DNA of 64,000 bases, from positions 1 to 64,000 of the forward strand of contig NZ_FRDK01000008.1 in NCBI RefSeq assembly GCF_900143245.1. The letters are read 5' to 3'. Shown here piece after piece: positions 55,766-64,000 of this stretch. The notes below the pieces were generated by a model that saw nothing but the letters and a program-made list of their open reading frames with translations, was not told the origin of the DNA and searched no databases. The translations under genes were made by a program, and so were the position numbers. Within the stretch, counting starts at the first letter, position 1. Each line of letters begins with the position of its first letter. This stretch comes from Flavobacterium fryxellicola (GTDB taxonomy: Bacteria > Bacteroidota > Bacteroidia > Flavobacteriales > Flavobacteriaceae).

Positions 55766-56052
55766 GTTTAAAGTATAAAGTATAAAGTTGATAATCGTGA
55801 TGCGTAAGTGGAAAGCTTTTTCACCAGTAAGGAATTAAGATAAGTTACGTTTTATGTAGATTATTCGCTACCCACTCCATTTTTTATTTTCTCTTCCAGC
55901 AAGCTCAGGTTAAAATTGCTGAGAAATTAAAGCTGTAAAATATTTCATACTGAAACTAATGACGATAATGGTTTTAAAAATATCGAATAACAGTCACCTT
56001 TCGTAGAGCAAAATTTTAAAATTTACTATTTAAGGTGGCGCAACCTGAAACT

Positions 56053-56892
56053 TTAAACATTAAACCTCAAATTCATAATCTCTTCCATTTCCTGTTGCAT
56101 TTTTAATGCTTCTATTCTCGCTTTTTGAGCAAAATCAGTTCCATTTGAAGCATAAATAATTGCTCTGGAGGAATTTATAAGCAAGCCTACATTTGCATTC
56201 ATACCCTGTTTACAAACTTCTGACAAGCTTCCGCCTTGAGTGCCCACTCCAGGAACCAGCAAGAAACTATCTGGAATAATTTTGCGAATTTCAGCGAAAT
56301 ATTCGGCTTTAGTAGCGCCCACAACGTACATCAGGTTTTCGCTATTTTCCCAAGTTTGTGACGTTTCCACAACTTGTTTATATAATTCCTTACTTCCCGA
56401 AGCGCTGGAAACATTCAACGTTTGAAAATCGAATGCACCCTCATTTGACGTCAAAGCCAGCATAATCGTATGTTTGTTATTAAACCTTAAAAAGGGCTCA
56501 ACTGAATCTTTACCCATGTAAGGCGCTACCGTAAGGCTATCAAAGTTTAAATCTTCAAAAAAAGCTTTGGCATACATCGAAGAAGTATTTCCTATGTCCC
56601 CTCTTTTTGCATCAGCAATCGTGAAGATTTCAGGATAATTTAGGTTAATGTATTGAATGGTTTTTTGCAAGGACATCCAGCCTTTTATACCATAAGCCTC
56701 ATAAAAAGCAGTATTGGGTTTATAAGAAACCGCCAGATCATGAGTGGCATCTATTATGGCTTTATTGAATTCAAAAATAGGATCTTCAAGTGTTAATAAA
56801 TGGTGTGGGATTTTTTCTAAATCAACATCCAATCCTATAGTAAGAAATGATTTCTTGATTTTGATTTGGTCAATTAATTGTTGTGTTGTCAT
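56053..56892 (-). CDS. pyrF: Orotidine 5'-phosphate decarboxylase, group 2
   Basis: Final enzyme of UMP synthesis, decarboxylating OMP. This is the longer PyrF class (279 residues) found in Bacteroidota and mycobacteria. The catalytic segment is [20 protein letters not shown] (Lys and Asp pair); other features are [31 protein letters not shown] and [13 protein letters not shown], the phosphate-binding loop. The ATG at 56892 (MTTQQL) is chosen, removing a spurious 11-residue extension. TAATTTTG just upstream (56911-56918) is a matching -7 element. Confidence 0.95.
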   Translation of the reverse strand: MTTQQLIDQIKIKKSFLTIGLDVDLEKIPHHLLTLEDPIFEFNKAIIDATHDLAVSYKPNTAFYEAYGIKGWMSLQKTIQYINLNYPEIFTIADAKRGDIGNTSSMYAKAFFEDLNFDSLTVAPYMGKDSVEPFLRFNNKHTIMLALTSNEGAFDFQTLNVSSASGSKELYKQVVETSQTWENSENLMYVVGATKAEYFAEIRKIIPDSFLLVPGVGTQGGSLSEVCKQGMNANVGLLINSSRAIIYASNGTDFAQKARIEALKMQQEMEEIMNLRFNV

Positions 56893-56910
56893 TTTTATGT
56901 AGTTGTGCGG

Positions 56911-56918
56911 CAAAATTA
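56911..56918 (-). promoter_or_regulatory. -7 element of pyrF
   Basis: TAATTTTG on the minus strand matches TAnnTTTG, 19 bp upstream of the ATG. No well-spaced TTG is seen. Confidence 0.45.
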
Positions 56919-56925
56919 CAAACAT

Positions 56926-57421
56926 ACAATTGATAACAGTTATGATATTGCAATAAAATTTGAATATTTATAGCATGAAATCGAACTGTAAATATCCAGT
57001 ATTATATTTCTGTAAAGAAACAGCAGTATTCTTCCGGCTACTAATATACCCCGCCAAGAAAAAGCTAAACTGAAAAATTAAAATTTGGTTCTATCTCAAA
57101 TGAACAGCGCCTTCGAAATTCTCGCATCCTATTCGGCTCCAAAGAAGAAGTTAAAAGCCGCTGTGGTGTTAAAATAAATATAAAATTAACGATTGTAGAA
57201 CGTGTAAAACAGGTGCTAATCCACTAAATTTTAAAAATATGGATGTTAAAAAAAACTCTTATAAACTTAAAAATCAGAAGATATCATGCTGGAACGACTT
57301 GAAAACAAAATAAAAGTTCTTAGCTTTACTTCGTAAATCAATAAAAATATTTTTTCGTAAAACTAATTGCAGTGCATTTAAAAGTTACATTTTTATATCT
57401 TTACTATTAAACAAAAGGCTT
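56926..57421. other. Intergenic stretch before the signalling operon
   Basis: About 500 bp, AT-rich, without a gene or hairpin. TATCTTTA (57396-57403), one mismatch from TAnnTTTG, precedes the AraC gene by 18 bp but has no well-spaced TTG. Confidence 0.45.
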
Positions 57422-57985
57422 ATGAAGGTGTATTTAAAGTTTGATTATACTCAACTGACAAAAAAAATTGTCGAGGAAAAGCTATCCGAATTAGGATATA
57501 AATATAGTAGTATCGGGTTTGGTGAATTCAATTTTTTAGAAAAAGTACCTTCTGGAAAAATAAATGAACTAACTGGTGTTTTTAGAGAATACGGCATTGA
57601 AATAGTTGAAAATCAGAAAAGTGTTTTAGTTCAGAAAATAAAAGATGCTATTGTTGAAATGGTCAATAACGATGCTCCTTTAAACATAAAAAGTTCTGTT
57701 TTTATTGCCGAAAAATTGAACTTGAGTTATGCGTATTTGTCTAATGTTTTCTCAGAAGTGACTTACACGTCAATAGAAAATTTCATTATTATTCAAAAAA
57801 TTGAATTAGCCAAACAATTGATGATCAACACGCCTCTCAATTTAACCGAAATTTCTATTCAATTGAATTATTCGAGCGTCGCACATTTAAGCACACAATT
57901 CAAACATACAACAGGAATGACACCTTCCTCATTCCAAAAAATAATACAAAAGAGAAGAGCGTTATCTAATAAAAACAAACCTTAA
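57422..57985 (+). CDS. AraC-type regulator with an HMA-like (ferredoxin-fold) N-terminal domain
   Basis: DNA-binding protein of 187 residues. The C-terminal AraC domain (about 85-180) has two HTH units: KSSVFIAEKLNLSYAYLSNV and LNLTEISIQLNYSSVAHLST, then FKHTTGMTPSSFQKI. The N-terminal ~70 residues (MKVYLKFDYTQLTKKIVEEK, LSELGYKYSSIGFGEFNF, REYGIEIVENQKS) have the beta-alpha-beta pattern of heavy-metal-associated domains, but the metal-binding cysteine pair is absent. Such proteins occur across Bacteroidota. It begins a tight rightward operon: the response regulator gene starts 12 bp later, suggesting joint signalling. Confidence 0.85.
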   Translation: MKVYLKFDYTQLTKKIVEEKLSELGYKYSSIGFGEFNFLEKVPSGKINELTGVFREYGIEIVENQKSVLVQKIKDAIVEMVNNDAPLNIKSSVFIAEKLNLSYAYLSNVFSEVTYTSIENFIIIQKIELAKQLMINTPLNLTEISIQLNYSSVAHLSTQFKHTTGMTPSSFQKIIQKRRALSNKNKP

Positions 57986-57997
57986 AACCATACTAAT

Positions 57998-58444
57998 ATG
58001 ACTGCTGATTATATAAACATTTGCCTTGCAGACGATGACGAAGACGACAGGTTGTTTTTTACAGATGCCTTTGATGAATTAAAAATAAACACGAGAGTGA
58101 GTACTTTTAACGATGGCGTTGAACTAATGGATTATTTAAATCATTCGGATTCCGTTTTGCCTAACGTTTTATTTCTAGATTTAAATATGCCAAAAAAGAA
58201 TGGCGTTGAATGTTTATTAGAAATAAAAAAAAATGAAAGACTCAACGATATAGCAATTGCCATCTACTCAACCTCATCGTCCGAGGAACATATTGAAGAG
58301 ACCTTCATAAACGGCGCCAATATCTATATTAAAAAACCTAGCGATTTTGAGAATTTAAAAAAAATACTTTCGGAAGTAGTAACCATAAATTGGCAATACC
58401 ACACTTCCGGTTTAAACAAAGATAATTTTTTAATGAGATTGTAA
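57998..58444 (+). CDS. Stand-alone response regulator receiver protein (Rcp1-like)
   Basis: Single-domain receiver of 148 residues with no output domain. The acidic pocket is LADDDEDDRLF, the phospho-acceptor Asp61 lies in NVLFLDLNMPKKNG, the Thr/Ser position in IAIYSTSSSEEH and the conserved Lys in NIYIKKPSDF. It most resembles Rcp1-type regulators that pair with phytochrome or CHASE3 kinases. It lies between the AraC regulator (12 bp) and the histidine kinase (2 bp), so it probably receives phosphate from the kinase and may act through protein contacts. Confidence 0.93.
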   Translation: MTADYINICLADDDEDDRLFFTDAFDELKINTRVSTFNDGVELMDYLNHSDSVLPNVLFLDLNMPKKNGVECLLEIKKNERLNDIAIAIYSTSSSEEHIEETFINGANIYIKKPSDFENLKKILSEVVTINWQYHTSGLNKDNFLMRL

Positions 58445-58445
58445 A

Positions 58446-60230
58446 ATGAAATACATTCCACTTCATAAATCGCCGTTATTTTTAAAAATAATTTTTATAG
58501 TTTCAGTAGCAATTATATTTTTTATTGGCGGTATTACTTTCAAGCACATTACGGTTTTAAAAAAATCGTCAGCTTGGGTAAGTAACAGTTATGAGGTAAA
58601 TATTGAACTTGAATGCCTGATTTCATATATAAAAGATGCCGAAACCGGACAAAGAGGTTATTTACTAAGTAAAGATGAAAGTTTTCTTACGCCATACAAT
58701 AATTCAAAGAAGTTGGTAAAACAATCCTTTAAAAGAGTTTCTATACTAACGGCAAATAGCAGAACACAACAAAGCAATTTAAAAAAGCTGCTGTATTTTA
58801 TCAATAAAAAACAAAACTATCTTTCTAAAACACTGTATCTTCATGAACTGGGGATGTATGACGAAAAAACATTTAAAAATAATTTAATTATTGAAAAAAA
58901 AACAATGGACTCTATTCGACTTAAAATAGAAGACATGATTAGTACGCAGAAAACGTTATTACAAAACAGACAACAGGATTATGAAGCAACGATGAATTAT
59001 ACGCCTTTGCTCATCTACTTAACACTTATAGTTACCTTAATTTTAATTACGATTGCTTTTATTAAAATGAATCGGGATTTAGTACTCCTAAGAAAAACAA
59101 TCAATACGCTCTCTGTCGCAAATGAAGCCAATAATCTTGCTGAAATAGTTGGTGGTTTTGGAAGTTGGCACTTAAATTTAGAAACAAACCAATATACATT
59201 CTCTGATAACGAATACCGATTAATAGGTTGTGATCCTCAATCTTTTGAGGCTACTAGAGCGACCTTTTTGAAATTTGTACATCCTGATGATTTAGAATTT
59301 GTAAAACAAAACACCAGTAACATACTAAATGACAATGACCTTCCTCCTTTTACGTATCGAATTATCAGAAAAGACAATGAGATTCGCTATTTTAGAAGTT
59401 TAGGACGCATTGTTAATATTGCTTCCGGAAACAAGACCTTTATAGGGACTACAAGTGATGTAACCGAAGAAGTTTATGCTAAAAACCTTGTCGAAGAGCG
59501 GAACAGAGAATTAGAAAGCAGCAATAAAGAACTAACGGCTTTCAATTACATTGCGAGTCATGACTTACAAGAACCTTTGCGTAAAATTGAAATTTTTATG
59601 TCAAGATTAGTGAGTAAAGATTATGCCAATTTATCCCCAGCGGGGCAACAATACGTTGCGAGTATTCAATCCTCTGCAAACCGAATGCGGGTTCTTATTA
59701 AAGATTTACTGCATTTTTCAAGAATAAATAAAGCAGAAAAGATTTTTGAAGAAGCCGATTTAAATTATCTGCTTGAAACTGCAAAACACGAACTAGCGCC
59801 TACCATTGAAGAAAAGAAAGCACTTATTGAAAGCAATGAATTACCAACTTTAAACGTAATTCCATTCCAAATTCAGCAATTGTTCATCAATTTAATTAGT
59901 AACTCATTAAAATATAGTAAAGAAAATAGCAGTCCAACTATTAAAATTAACTGCGAAATGATTGATGCTCATGAAGCAGAAATACTGCCTGACAACAATA
60001 TCAAATACTACAAGATTACGTTTAAAGACAATGGAATTGGTTTTGAGCAAGAGTATGCCACCAAGATTTTCATACTCTTTAATAGACTCCACAACAAAAA
60101 TGAGTATCAAGGAACTGGAATTGGCTTGGCTATTTGCCAAAAAATCGTAGAAAATCACAAGGGATTCATCGTCGCAAAAGGAGAGCTTAATGTAGGTTCA
60201 ACATTTACCGTTTACCTCCCGGCTGAATAA
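58446..60230 (+). CDS. CHASE3-PAS sensor histidine kinase
   Basis: Membrane kinase of 594 residues. Two transmembrane helices (about 12-31 and 181-203) flank a periplasmic CHASE3 domain (about 36-175; IELECLISYIKDAETGQRGY). A PAS domain with PAC follows (about 230-345; WHLNLETNQYTFSDNEYRLI, TSDVTEE). The HisKA domain has the phospho-acceptor His372 in YIASHDLQEPLRKIE, and the ATPase shows the N box (LISNSLKYS), DNGIGF, and GTGIGLAICQKIVENH. The last gene of the AraC-regulator-kinase unit starts 2 bp after the regulator. The ligand is unknown; CHASE3 senses periplasmic cues. Confidence 0.94.
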   Translation: MKYIPLHKSPLFLKIIFIVSVAIIFFIGGITFKHITVLKKSSAWVSNSYEVNIELECLISYIKDAETGQRGYLLSKDESFLTPYNNSKKLVKQSFKRVSILTANSRTQQSNLKKLLYFINKKQNYLSKTLYLHELGMYDEKTFKNNLIIEKKTMDSIRLKIEDMISTQKTLLQNRQQDYEATMNYTPLLIYLTLIVTLILITIAFIKMNRDLVLLRKTINTLSVANEANNLAEIVGGFGSWHLNLETNQYTFSDNEYRLIGCDPQSFEATRATFLKFVHPDDLEFVKQNTSNILNDNDLPPFTYRIIRKDNEIRYFRSLGRIVNIASGNKTFIGTTSDVTEEVYAKNLVEERNRELESSNKELTAFNYIASHDLQEPLRKIEIFMSRLVSKDYANLSPAGQQYVASIQSSANRMRVLIKDLLHFSRINKAEKIFEEADLNYLLETAKHELAPTIEEKKALIESNELPTLNVIPFQIQQLFINLISNSLKYSKENSSPTIKINCEMIDAHEAEILPDNNIKYYKITFKDNGIGFEQEYATKIFILFNRLHNKNEYQGTGIGLAICQKIVENHKGFIVAKGELNVGSTFTVYLPAE

Positions 60231-61052
60231 AAAGCACCCACAATTGAAGATTAAATTTCTGATCCGTTACTTCGCTCTTTTTTAAGCAGCGAATCTTAAC
60301 ATACGGTTCTATGCTAGGAAGAGAACAACAATGAAAGGATTTCCTATTGTTTCCACTCTCACGGTAAATGTAAATTACCATTGACACTCCGAAAAAAAGA
60401 TACTATTAAAATCAGTTATTTTGTACTCTTTCAAAATAGAGAAGTAATGCATAGCAAGAGTCTTAGATTCCTTTCTACCACTGGAAAACATCTAAAAAAG
60501 CCATTACAAAATGGTATCATTGTAAACAAAAAACAACTTTTTTAGATTGATTTGATGCAATAATAAGATTTTGTACCAATCGAACACCCCAATTTAAATT
60601 ATCCCCCATCTTTAAATTCTGTAATATAATTCGAAATTGCTGTAACAGAAAACTGCCACTAGCATTGCACCTTTGTAAAATAAGAAAAAAAAGTAAATCG
60701 TTTTAAAAATGAAATGCAAAAGACGAAGTAGTAACATTCAGTTTTAAAGTTCAACACCAAAAATTTAGAGTACAAAAATATTTTTTGCAATTCTACTCCT
60801 GTTTGTTTTCAGAATTACAAGTATGTAAAAGTCCAGCAAACAGTAGGGACACTAATTTCATATAAAATAATTCAGAACACAGCTAAAAGAGAAAAAGACC
60901 AATTTCTATATAGTTTGATTCTATTGCTAGCCAAACTGAAACGACAATTTTATTCATCATTTTTTGATGGGGTAAGTTTCACTTACGAACTAAAAAATTA
61001 CATATAAAACTCAAATTGATTTTTTCAAATTTAAAGAAAACACAAATAGATC
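60231..61052. other. Intergenic stretch before the small envelope cluster
   Basis: About 820 bp, strongly AT-rich, with no open frame of recognised type and no clear terminator for the kinase operon. CACCTTTG at about 60668-60675 is one mismatch from TAnnTTTG. Nothing else is recognised. Confidence 0.45.
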
Positions 61053-61196
61053 ATGCATAATTTACTGTACATAATGGCTGCGGTCTTAGTACTACTCTGG
61101 GCGATAGGCTATTTTTATTACAACGCGGGCAGCAGCATTCATTTTTTATTGGTGCTAGCCGTACTGGTCATTTTAGTGTCAGTAATAAAAGAATAA
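61053..61196 (+). CDS. lmo0937 family small membrane protein
   Basis: A 47-residue protein with two hydrophobic helices (MHNLLYIMAAVLVLLWAIGY and HFLLVLAVLVILVSVI) separated by FYYNAGSSI, ending in KE. This is the lmo0937 pattern of two short helices around a Gly/Asn turn. The family is often found in stress-response clusters with YtxH or CsbD proteins, and the YtxH gene starts 28 bp later here. Exact function is unknown. Confidence 0.85.
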   Translation: MHNLLYIMAAVLVLLWAIGYFYYNAGSSIHFLLVLAVLVILVSVIKE

Positions 61197-61224
61197 AACA
61201 GTAAATAAACTAAAAAAAACAACA

Positions 61225-61527
61225 ATGAAAGAGAGCAATTTGGCAATAACAATACTTGGCAGCATAGCAGTAGGAGCAGTTTTAGGAGTACTTTTCGCGC
61301 CAGCAAAAGGTTGTGAAACGAGAGGAGTAATCGGTGATAAAAGCACTACTGTTAAAAATACTCTTCTGAATTCATCCAAAAAAATAGCGAATGTCATTTC
61401 TCCAATTATAAGCGACCTCAAAAATGAATCCCGAAAAATTATTGGAAATAGTAAAGGGATCAACAAGGATGCGAAAACAAATTTAAATAATTTAAGAGAC
61501 ATTAATAAAGCTACGATTTTTGAATAA
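61225..61527 (+). CDS. YtxH domain-containing protein
   Basis: Membrane-associated stress-type protein of 100 residues. The first ~30 residues (NLAITILGSIAVGAVLGVLF followed by APAKGCETRG) are the YtxH helix with its A-P-x-x-G motif. The rest is a charged amphipathic helix (KNTLLNSSKKIANVISPIIS). YtxH proteins are general-stress or envelope-stress factors. It lies in the lmo0937-YtxH cluster, and the following gene is a decayed outer-membrane protein. Confidence 0.85.
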   Translation: MKESNLAITILGSIAVGAVLGVLFAPAKGCETRGVIGDKSTTVKNTLLNSSKKIANVISPIISDLKNESRKIIGNSKGINKDAKTNLNNLRDINKATIFE

Positions 61528-61599
61528 AACCGCTTTAAAAATTTCGCTTTTAATACGATACAATACCTCAATTTATTCTAAGCATCAATCCAACCAAAA

Positions 61600-62140
61600 A
61601 TGATATAAAAAACACTTTCAACATCAAAGGAATACGTACAATAGCAGCCGTAGCGTTAGGTATTACAACGATCGGCGCACAAGAAGTGAAAAATTATGAT
61701 CAAGGATTTCGTCTTGAATTTGGTATAAACGGAGGACTTCCGTTTGACAATCCTTACGACTACAATTTAGATGCTGATGCCAGAATCCAATATGATTTAT
61801 CCAAAAAATATTCCGTAACACGTACCAGAGTATTCAGTACTATGTTTGTGTCTGGTAAAGACAATAATCTCGGTTACATCCCTGTAAAAGTTGGTTTTAA
61901 AGCGTTTGTGCTAAAAGACTACTTGTAATAATTGGGAGAAGCTGGCGCGGCTTTTGCTATGACAAACGGATAGAACAAAACCTCCTTATTATTGAGTCCG
62001 CCATTGGGTATGCCGCTAATGAAATTGACATTAGCTTAAAATGCGAACATTTCAATGACTTTTCAGTACTAAAAAAAGAAGTAATATAAGACGGGGTAGG
62101 CCAAATAGCCTTGAGACTGGCGTACAGGTCAAAATTATAA
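61600..62140 (+). pseudogene. Decayed outer-membrane beta-barrel protein gene
   Basis: The frame beginning near 61605 reads KNTFNIKGIRTIAAVALGIT, TIGAQE and then VKNYDQGFRLEFGINGGLPF, a signal peptide plus the start of a small beta-barrel. The only ATG (61600, ATGATATAA) is out of frame by a 2-bp AT duplication; removing it restores MIKNTF. The frame stops at 61928. In other frames the match resumes as LGEAGAAFAMTNG (about 61933), IESAIGYAANEIDISLKCEH and NDFSVLKK, and finally DGVGQIALRLAYRSKL to TAA at 62140, the typical barrel end. At least three frameshifts make this a pseudogene. Confidence 0.82.
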
Positions 62141-62150
62141 TGCAACCAAT

Positions 62151-62486
62151 ATGAAAAACTTCATACACTTAGTAGGAATTCTTATTATCGCCAATGCGCT
62201 TCACTCTTGTGAAAGCAATGAAGAAAAAAAAGCCGAAGTAGTAACAAATAACTACATTCGTTTTATTGATTCCGTAACAACCAGCGGCACAAATGATGCG
62301 CTGACTAATTGGAATACCATTCAGAAATGTTATGAGAAAAAATCAAATGACCTCAATCTCCAAATTGATTTGCTAGAAGACAATACAATCTTTGATGCAA
62401 AAATTAATGCTGCCACATCAAAATATGAAACTTTCAGAAATCTGATTATGGAAAAAAAATTAAAACAAGAGGCAGGAAGTTTTTAA
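62151..62486 (+). CDS. Hypothetical lipoprotein, small, helical
   Basis: Not recognised. The 111-residue product has a lipoprotein signal, MKNFIHLVGILIIANALHSC (lipobox ALHSC), and a mature part that is mostly helical and charged (NEEKKAEVVTNNYIRFIDSV, TNWNTIQKCYEKKSNDLNLQ, KYETFRNLIMEKKLKQEAGS). It stands 10 bp after the decayed barrel gene, suggesting it belonged to the same transcript, and ends before a shared terminator. Similar small lipoproteins accompany YtxH clusters in Flavobacterium. Confidence 0.6.
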   Translation: MKNFIHLVGILIIANALHSCESNEEKKAEVVTNNYIRFIDSVTTSGTNDALTNWNTIQKCYEKKSNDLNLQIDLLEDNTIFDAKINAATSKYETFRNLIMEKKLKQEAGSF

Positions 62487-62514
62487 TCAGAAAAGAGATT
62501 GCTGCTTAGAATTA

Positions 62515-62554
62515 TAAAAAAACCAGCGGAAAATTATTTTCGCTGGTTTTTTAT
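62515..62554. terminator. Bidirectional Rho-independent terminator
   Basis: AACCAGCG ... CGCTGGTT stem flanked by A and T runs between the convergent 62151 and prfA genes. Confidence 0.85.
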
Positions 62555-62578
62555 ATTTATTAAATTCTAAATTACTTT

Positions 62579-63655
62579 TTAGAATACTTCACTTGCTTCT
62601 TTCAATTTCTCCATATTGTTTACTAACGCAAGTTCATCAACAATTTTCTGAATGTCACCATTCATAATATTTCCTAGATCATACAATGTCAATCCCACAC
62701 GGTGATCCGTAACACGACCTTGTGCATAATTGTAGGTCCGAATTTTAGCGGAACGGTCACCAGAACTCACTTGAGACGTACGCTTGGTAGCATCTTCAGC
62801 TTGTTTTTTAGCTAATTCCTGCTCGTATAAACGGGAGCGCAACACACCAAAAGCCTTATCTTTATTCTTGTGCTGTGATTTCTGATCCTGACATTGAGCC
62901 ACTAATCCTGTAGGAATGTGCGTCAAACGAACCGCAGATTTAGTCGTATTTACGGATTGTCCTCCAGGTCCTGACGAACAAAAGAAATCCACACGCACAT
63001 CATTCATATCAATCTGCACATCGAATTCCTCTGCTTCTGGAAGCACCATTACTGTTGCTGCTGATGTATGGACACGGCCTTGTGTTTCTGTTTGAGGTAC
63101 CCGTTGTACCCGGTGTACACCTGCTTCAAACTTCAAGGTTCCGTAAACATCCTCACCCGTAACTTCAAAAATCACCTCTTTGAAACCGCCAGAAGTTCCT
63201 TCATTCATATCCACCACAGATGTTCTCCAACCTCTGTTTTCACAATATTTTGTGTACATACGGAACAAATCCCCTGCAAAAATACTCGCTTCATCCCCAC
63301 CCGTTCCGGCACGAATCTCCACCATAACATTCTTAGCATCTTCGGGATCTTTAGGAATCAACATAAATTTGATTTCGTCCTCTAATTCTGGCAATCTTTC
63401 CTTGGCTTCATCCAGTTGCATCTTGGCCATTTCGGTCATATCAGCATCACTGTTATCGGATATAATTTCGTTTGCTTCTTCGATATTCGCCATCAAAATT
63501 ACGTATTCATCGCGTTTTTCAGCCAACGCTTTTAAACTTTTGTACTCTTGATTCAATTGCACATAACGCTTTTGATCCGAGATTACATCGGGCTGAATGA
63601 TCAAATCCGAAATCTCATCAAAACGCTGTTTTACTATTTGCAGTCTATCTAACAT
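62579..63655 (-). CDS. prfA: Peptide chain release factor 1
   Basis: Terminates translation at UAA and UAG. Family features seen are the GGQ motif (residues 231-233 in [10 protein letters not shown]), which enters the peptidyl-transferase centre, and the PxT codon-recognition motif as PQT in [15 protein letters not shown] (about 187-189), which marks RF1 rather than RF2. At 358 residues it is normal. Methylation of the GGQ glutamine by PrmC is expected in this family, but no prmC gene is seen here. A -7 element (TAATTTTG, 63679-63686) is just upstream on the minus strand. Confidence 0.96.
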   Translation of the reverse strand: MLDRLQIVKQRFDEISDLIIQPDVISDQKRYVQLNQEYKSLKALAEKRDEYVILMANIEEANEIISDNSDADMTEMAKMQLDEAKERLPELEDEIKFMLIPKDPEDAKNVMVEIRAGTGGDEASIFAGDLFRMYTKYCENRGWRTSVVDMNEGTSGGFKEVIFEVTGEDVYGTLKFEAGVHRVQRVPQTETQGRVHTSAATVMVLPEAEEFDVQIDMNDVRVDFFCSSGPGGQSVNTTKSAVRLTHIPTGLVAQCQDQKSQHKNKDKAFGVLRSRLYEQELAKKQAEDATKRTSQVSSGDRSAKIRTYNYAQGRVTDHRVGLTLYDLGNIMNGDIQKIVDELALVNNMEKLKEASEVF

Positions 63656-63678
63656 ATTCTAATCCTTTATTTGGAGTG

Positions 63679-63686
63679 CAAAATTA
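63679..63686 (-). promoter_or_regulatory. -7 element of prfA
   Basis: TAATTTTG on the minus strand, 24 bp before the ATG, matches TAnnTTTG. A TTG with legal spacing is not visible. Confidence 0.45.
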
Positions 63687-63739
63687 CGAAATTTTTGTTT
63701 ACCGTAGTATGTTTCAAGTTGAGATTGTAGTTGTGAGTT

Positions 63740-63859
63740 TTTAGGAGCTGTTTCCTGCTATGCGTTGCAATCTTTTTAATAATTTAGGCTGGAAGCCTTT
63801 GAAAGGCTTCTAGCCTAAATTATTAAAAAGGATTTTCACTGCTATCAGGGCTAGGAAAT
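63740..63859. repeat. Dispersed flank-conserved hairpin repeat, copy D (reverse orientation)
   Basis: Reverse complement of the copy C pattern: CCTAGCCCTGATAGCAGTG at one end and ATAGCAGGAAACAGCTCC at the other. The centre is a 59-bp near-perfect inverted repeat (63772-63830), CTTTTTAATAATTTAGGCTG and its complement with a single mismatch. Flanks match copy C; the central stem is unrelated. Confidence 0.75.
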
Positions 63860-64000
63860 TTGCACTAAAAAAAGAACATATACGGTTTACCGTAAGTTTG
63901 TTACAATAAAAGGAATTAGTTTTGTTTGATGATTTTTTATCAGTATTTTCGGAATTAAATTATATATTTGTGAAGCACTGCTAACCTTTATATTTCTTAA
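63860..64000. other. Right window edge, upstream region of an unseen gene
   Basis: No gene. TATATTTG at 63963-63970 matches TAnnTTTG on the plus strand and could be the promoter of a gene beyond the edge, but a well-spaced TTG is absent. Confidence 0.35.

Noticed and set aside
63772..63830. Long inverted repeat considered as a terminator
   Set aside because: No gene ends next to it (prfA starts at 63655), and conserved flanks match the dispersed repeat copy at 52701.

Overview
The window is an AT-rich (roughly one-third GC by eye), gene-dense chromosomal segment from a member of the Bacteroidota, almost certainly a Flavobacterium-type bacterium. The evidence is a GldI gliding lipoprotein gene, a type IX secretion C-terminal sorting domain on a subtilase, group III glutamine synthetase, the long Bacteroidota form of PurM, promoters of the TTG-N19-21-TAnnTTTG type, and genes that mostly start without a clear Shine-Dalgarno sequence. 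No tRNA, CRISPR array, integrase or intact insertion sequence was seen.

Layout. 1-660 carries a strong leftward promoter that fires off the window edge with a leader resembling that of rRNA operons, one member of a dispersed hairpin repeat, and a terminator. 661-16208 is mostly leftward housekeeping: a PlsC-like acyltransferase, a CoA-type NUDIX hydrolase, a nitronate-monooxygenase-like flavoprotein, a type IX-secreted subtilase, mnmA, yidC, pyrG, an OsmC protein, a LysM/periplasmic-binding-fold protein and guaA. 16411-23875 is mostly rightward: lipoprotein, RidA, a probable fluoride-type CLC antiporter, an NrnA-like DHH phosphoesterase, gldI and two cyclophilin-FKBP fusion isomerases. 23982-28616 is a looser accessory stretch with small unknown genes, a five-PAS membrane sensor lacking any kinase domain, and a GNAT acetyltransferase. 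28875-33502 holds an M16 protease and purM.

33679-39254 is a complete leftward curli (functional amyloid) operon in the order csgA-like, csgB-like, csgH/csgE fusion, csgF, csgG with an added C-terminal beta-barrel, and a beta-propeller lipoprotein. The promoter overlaps a 12-bp-arm palindrome, a hairpin separates the major and minor subunit genes, and the csgE gene is split by a frameshift in a run of ten A residues. This operon is the most distinctive system here.

39935-56892 returns to metabolism: glutamine synthetase III, TerC, DUF1543, a DJ-1/PfpI protein, an IcmF-type fused acyl-CoA mutase, a GH130 phosphorylase-like protein, DUF4197, purU, an alpha/beta hydrolase, a BtuF-like metal receptor and pyrF. 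A candidate small RNA lies at about 53850-53930. 57422-60230 is a three-gene signalling operon (AraC-type regulator, stand-alone response regulator, CHASE3-PAS histidine kinase). 61053-62486 is a small envelope/stress-type cluster (lmo0937-like peptide, YtxH, a decayed outer-membrane beta-barrel gene, a lipoprotein). prfA closes the window.

Four loci (about 470, 31750, 52700 and 63745) share conserved flanks around unrelated central hairpins and look like members of one dispersed repeat family.
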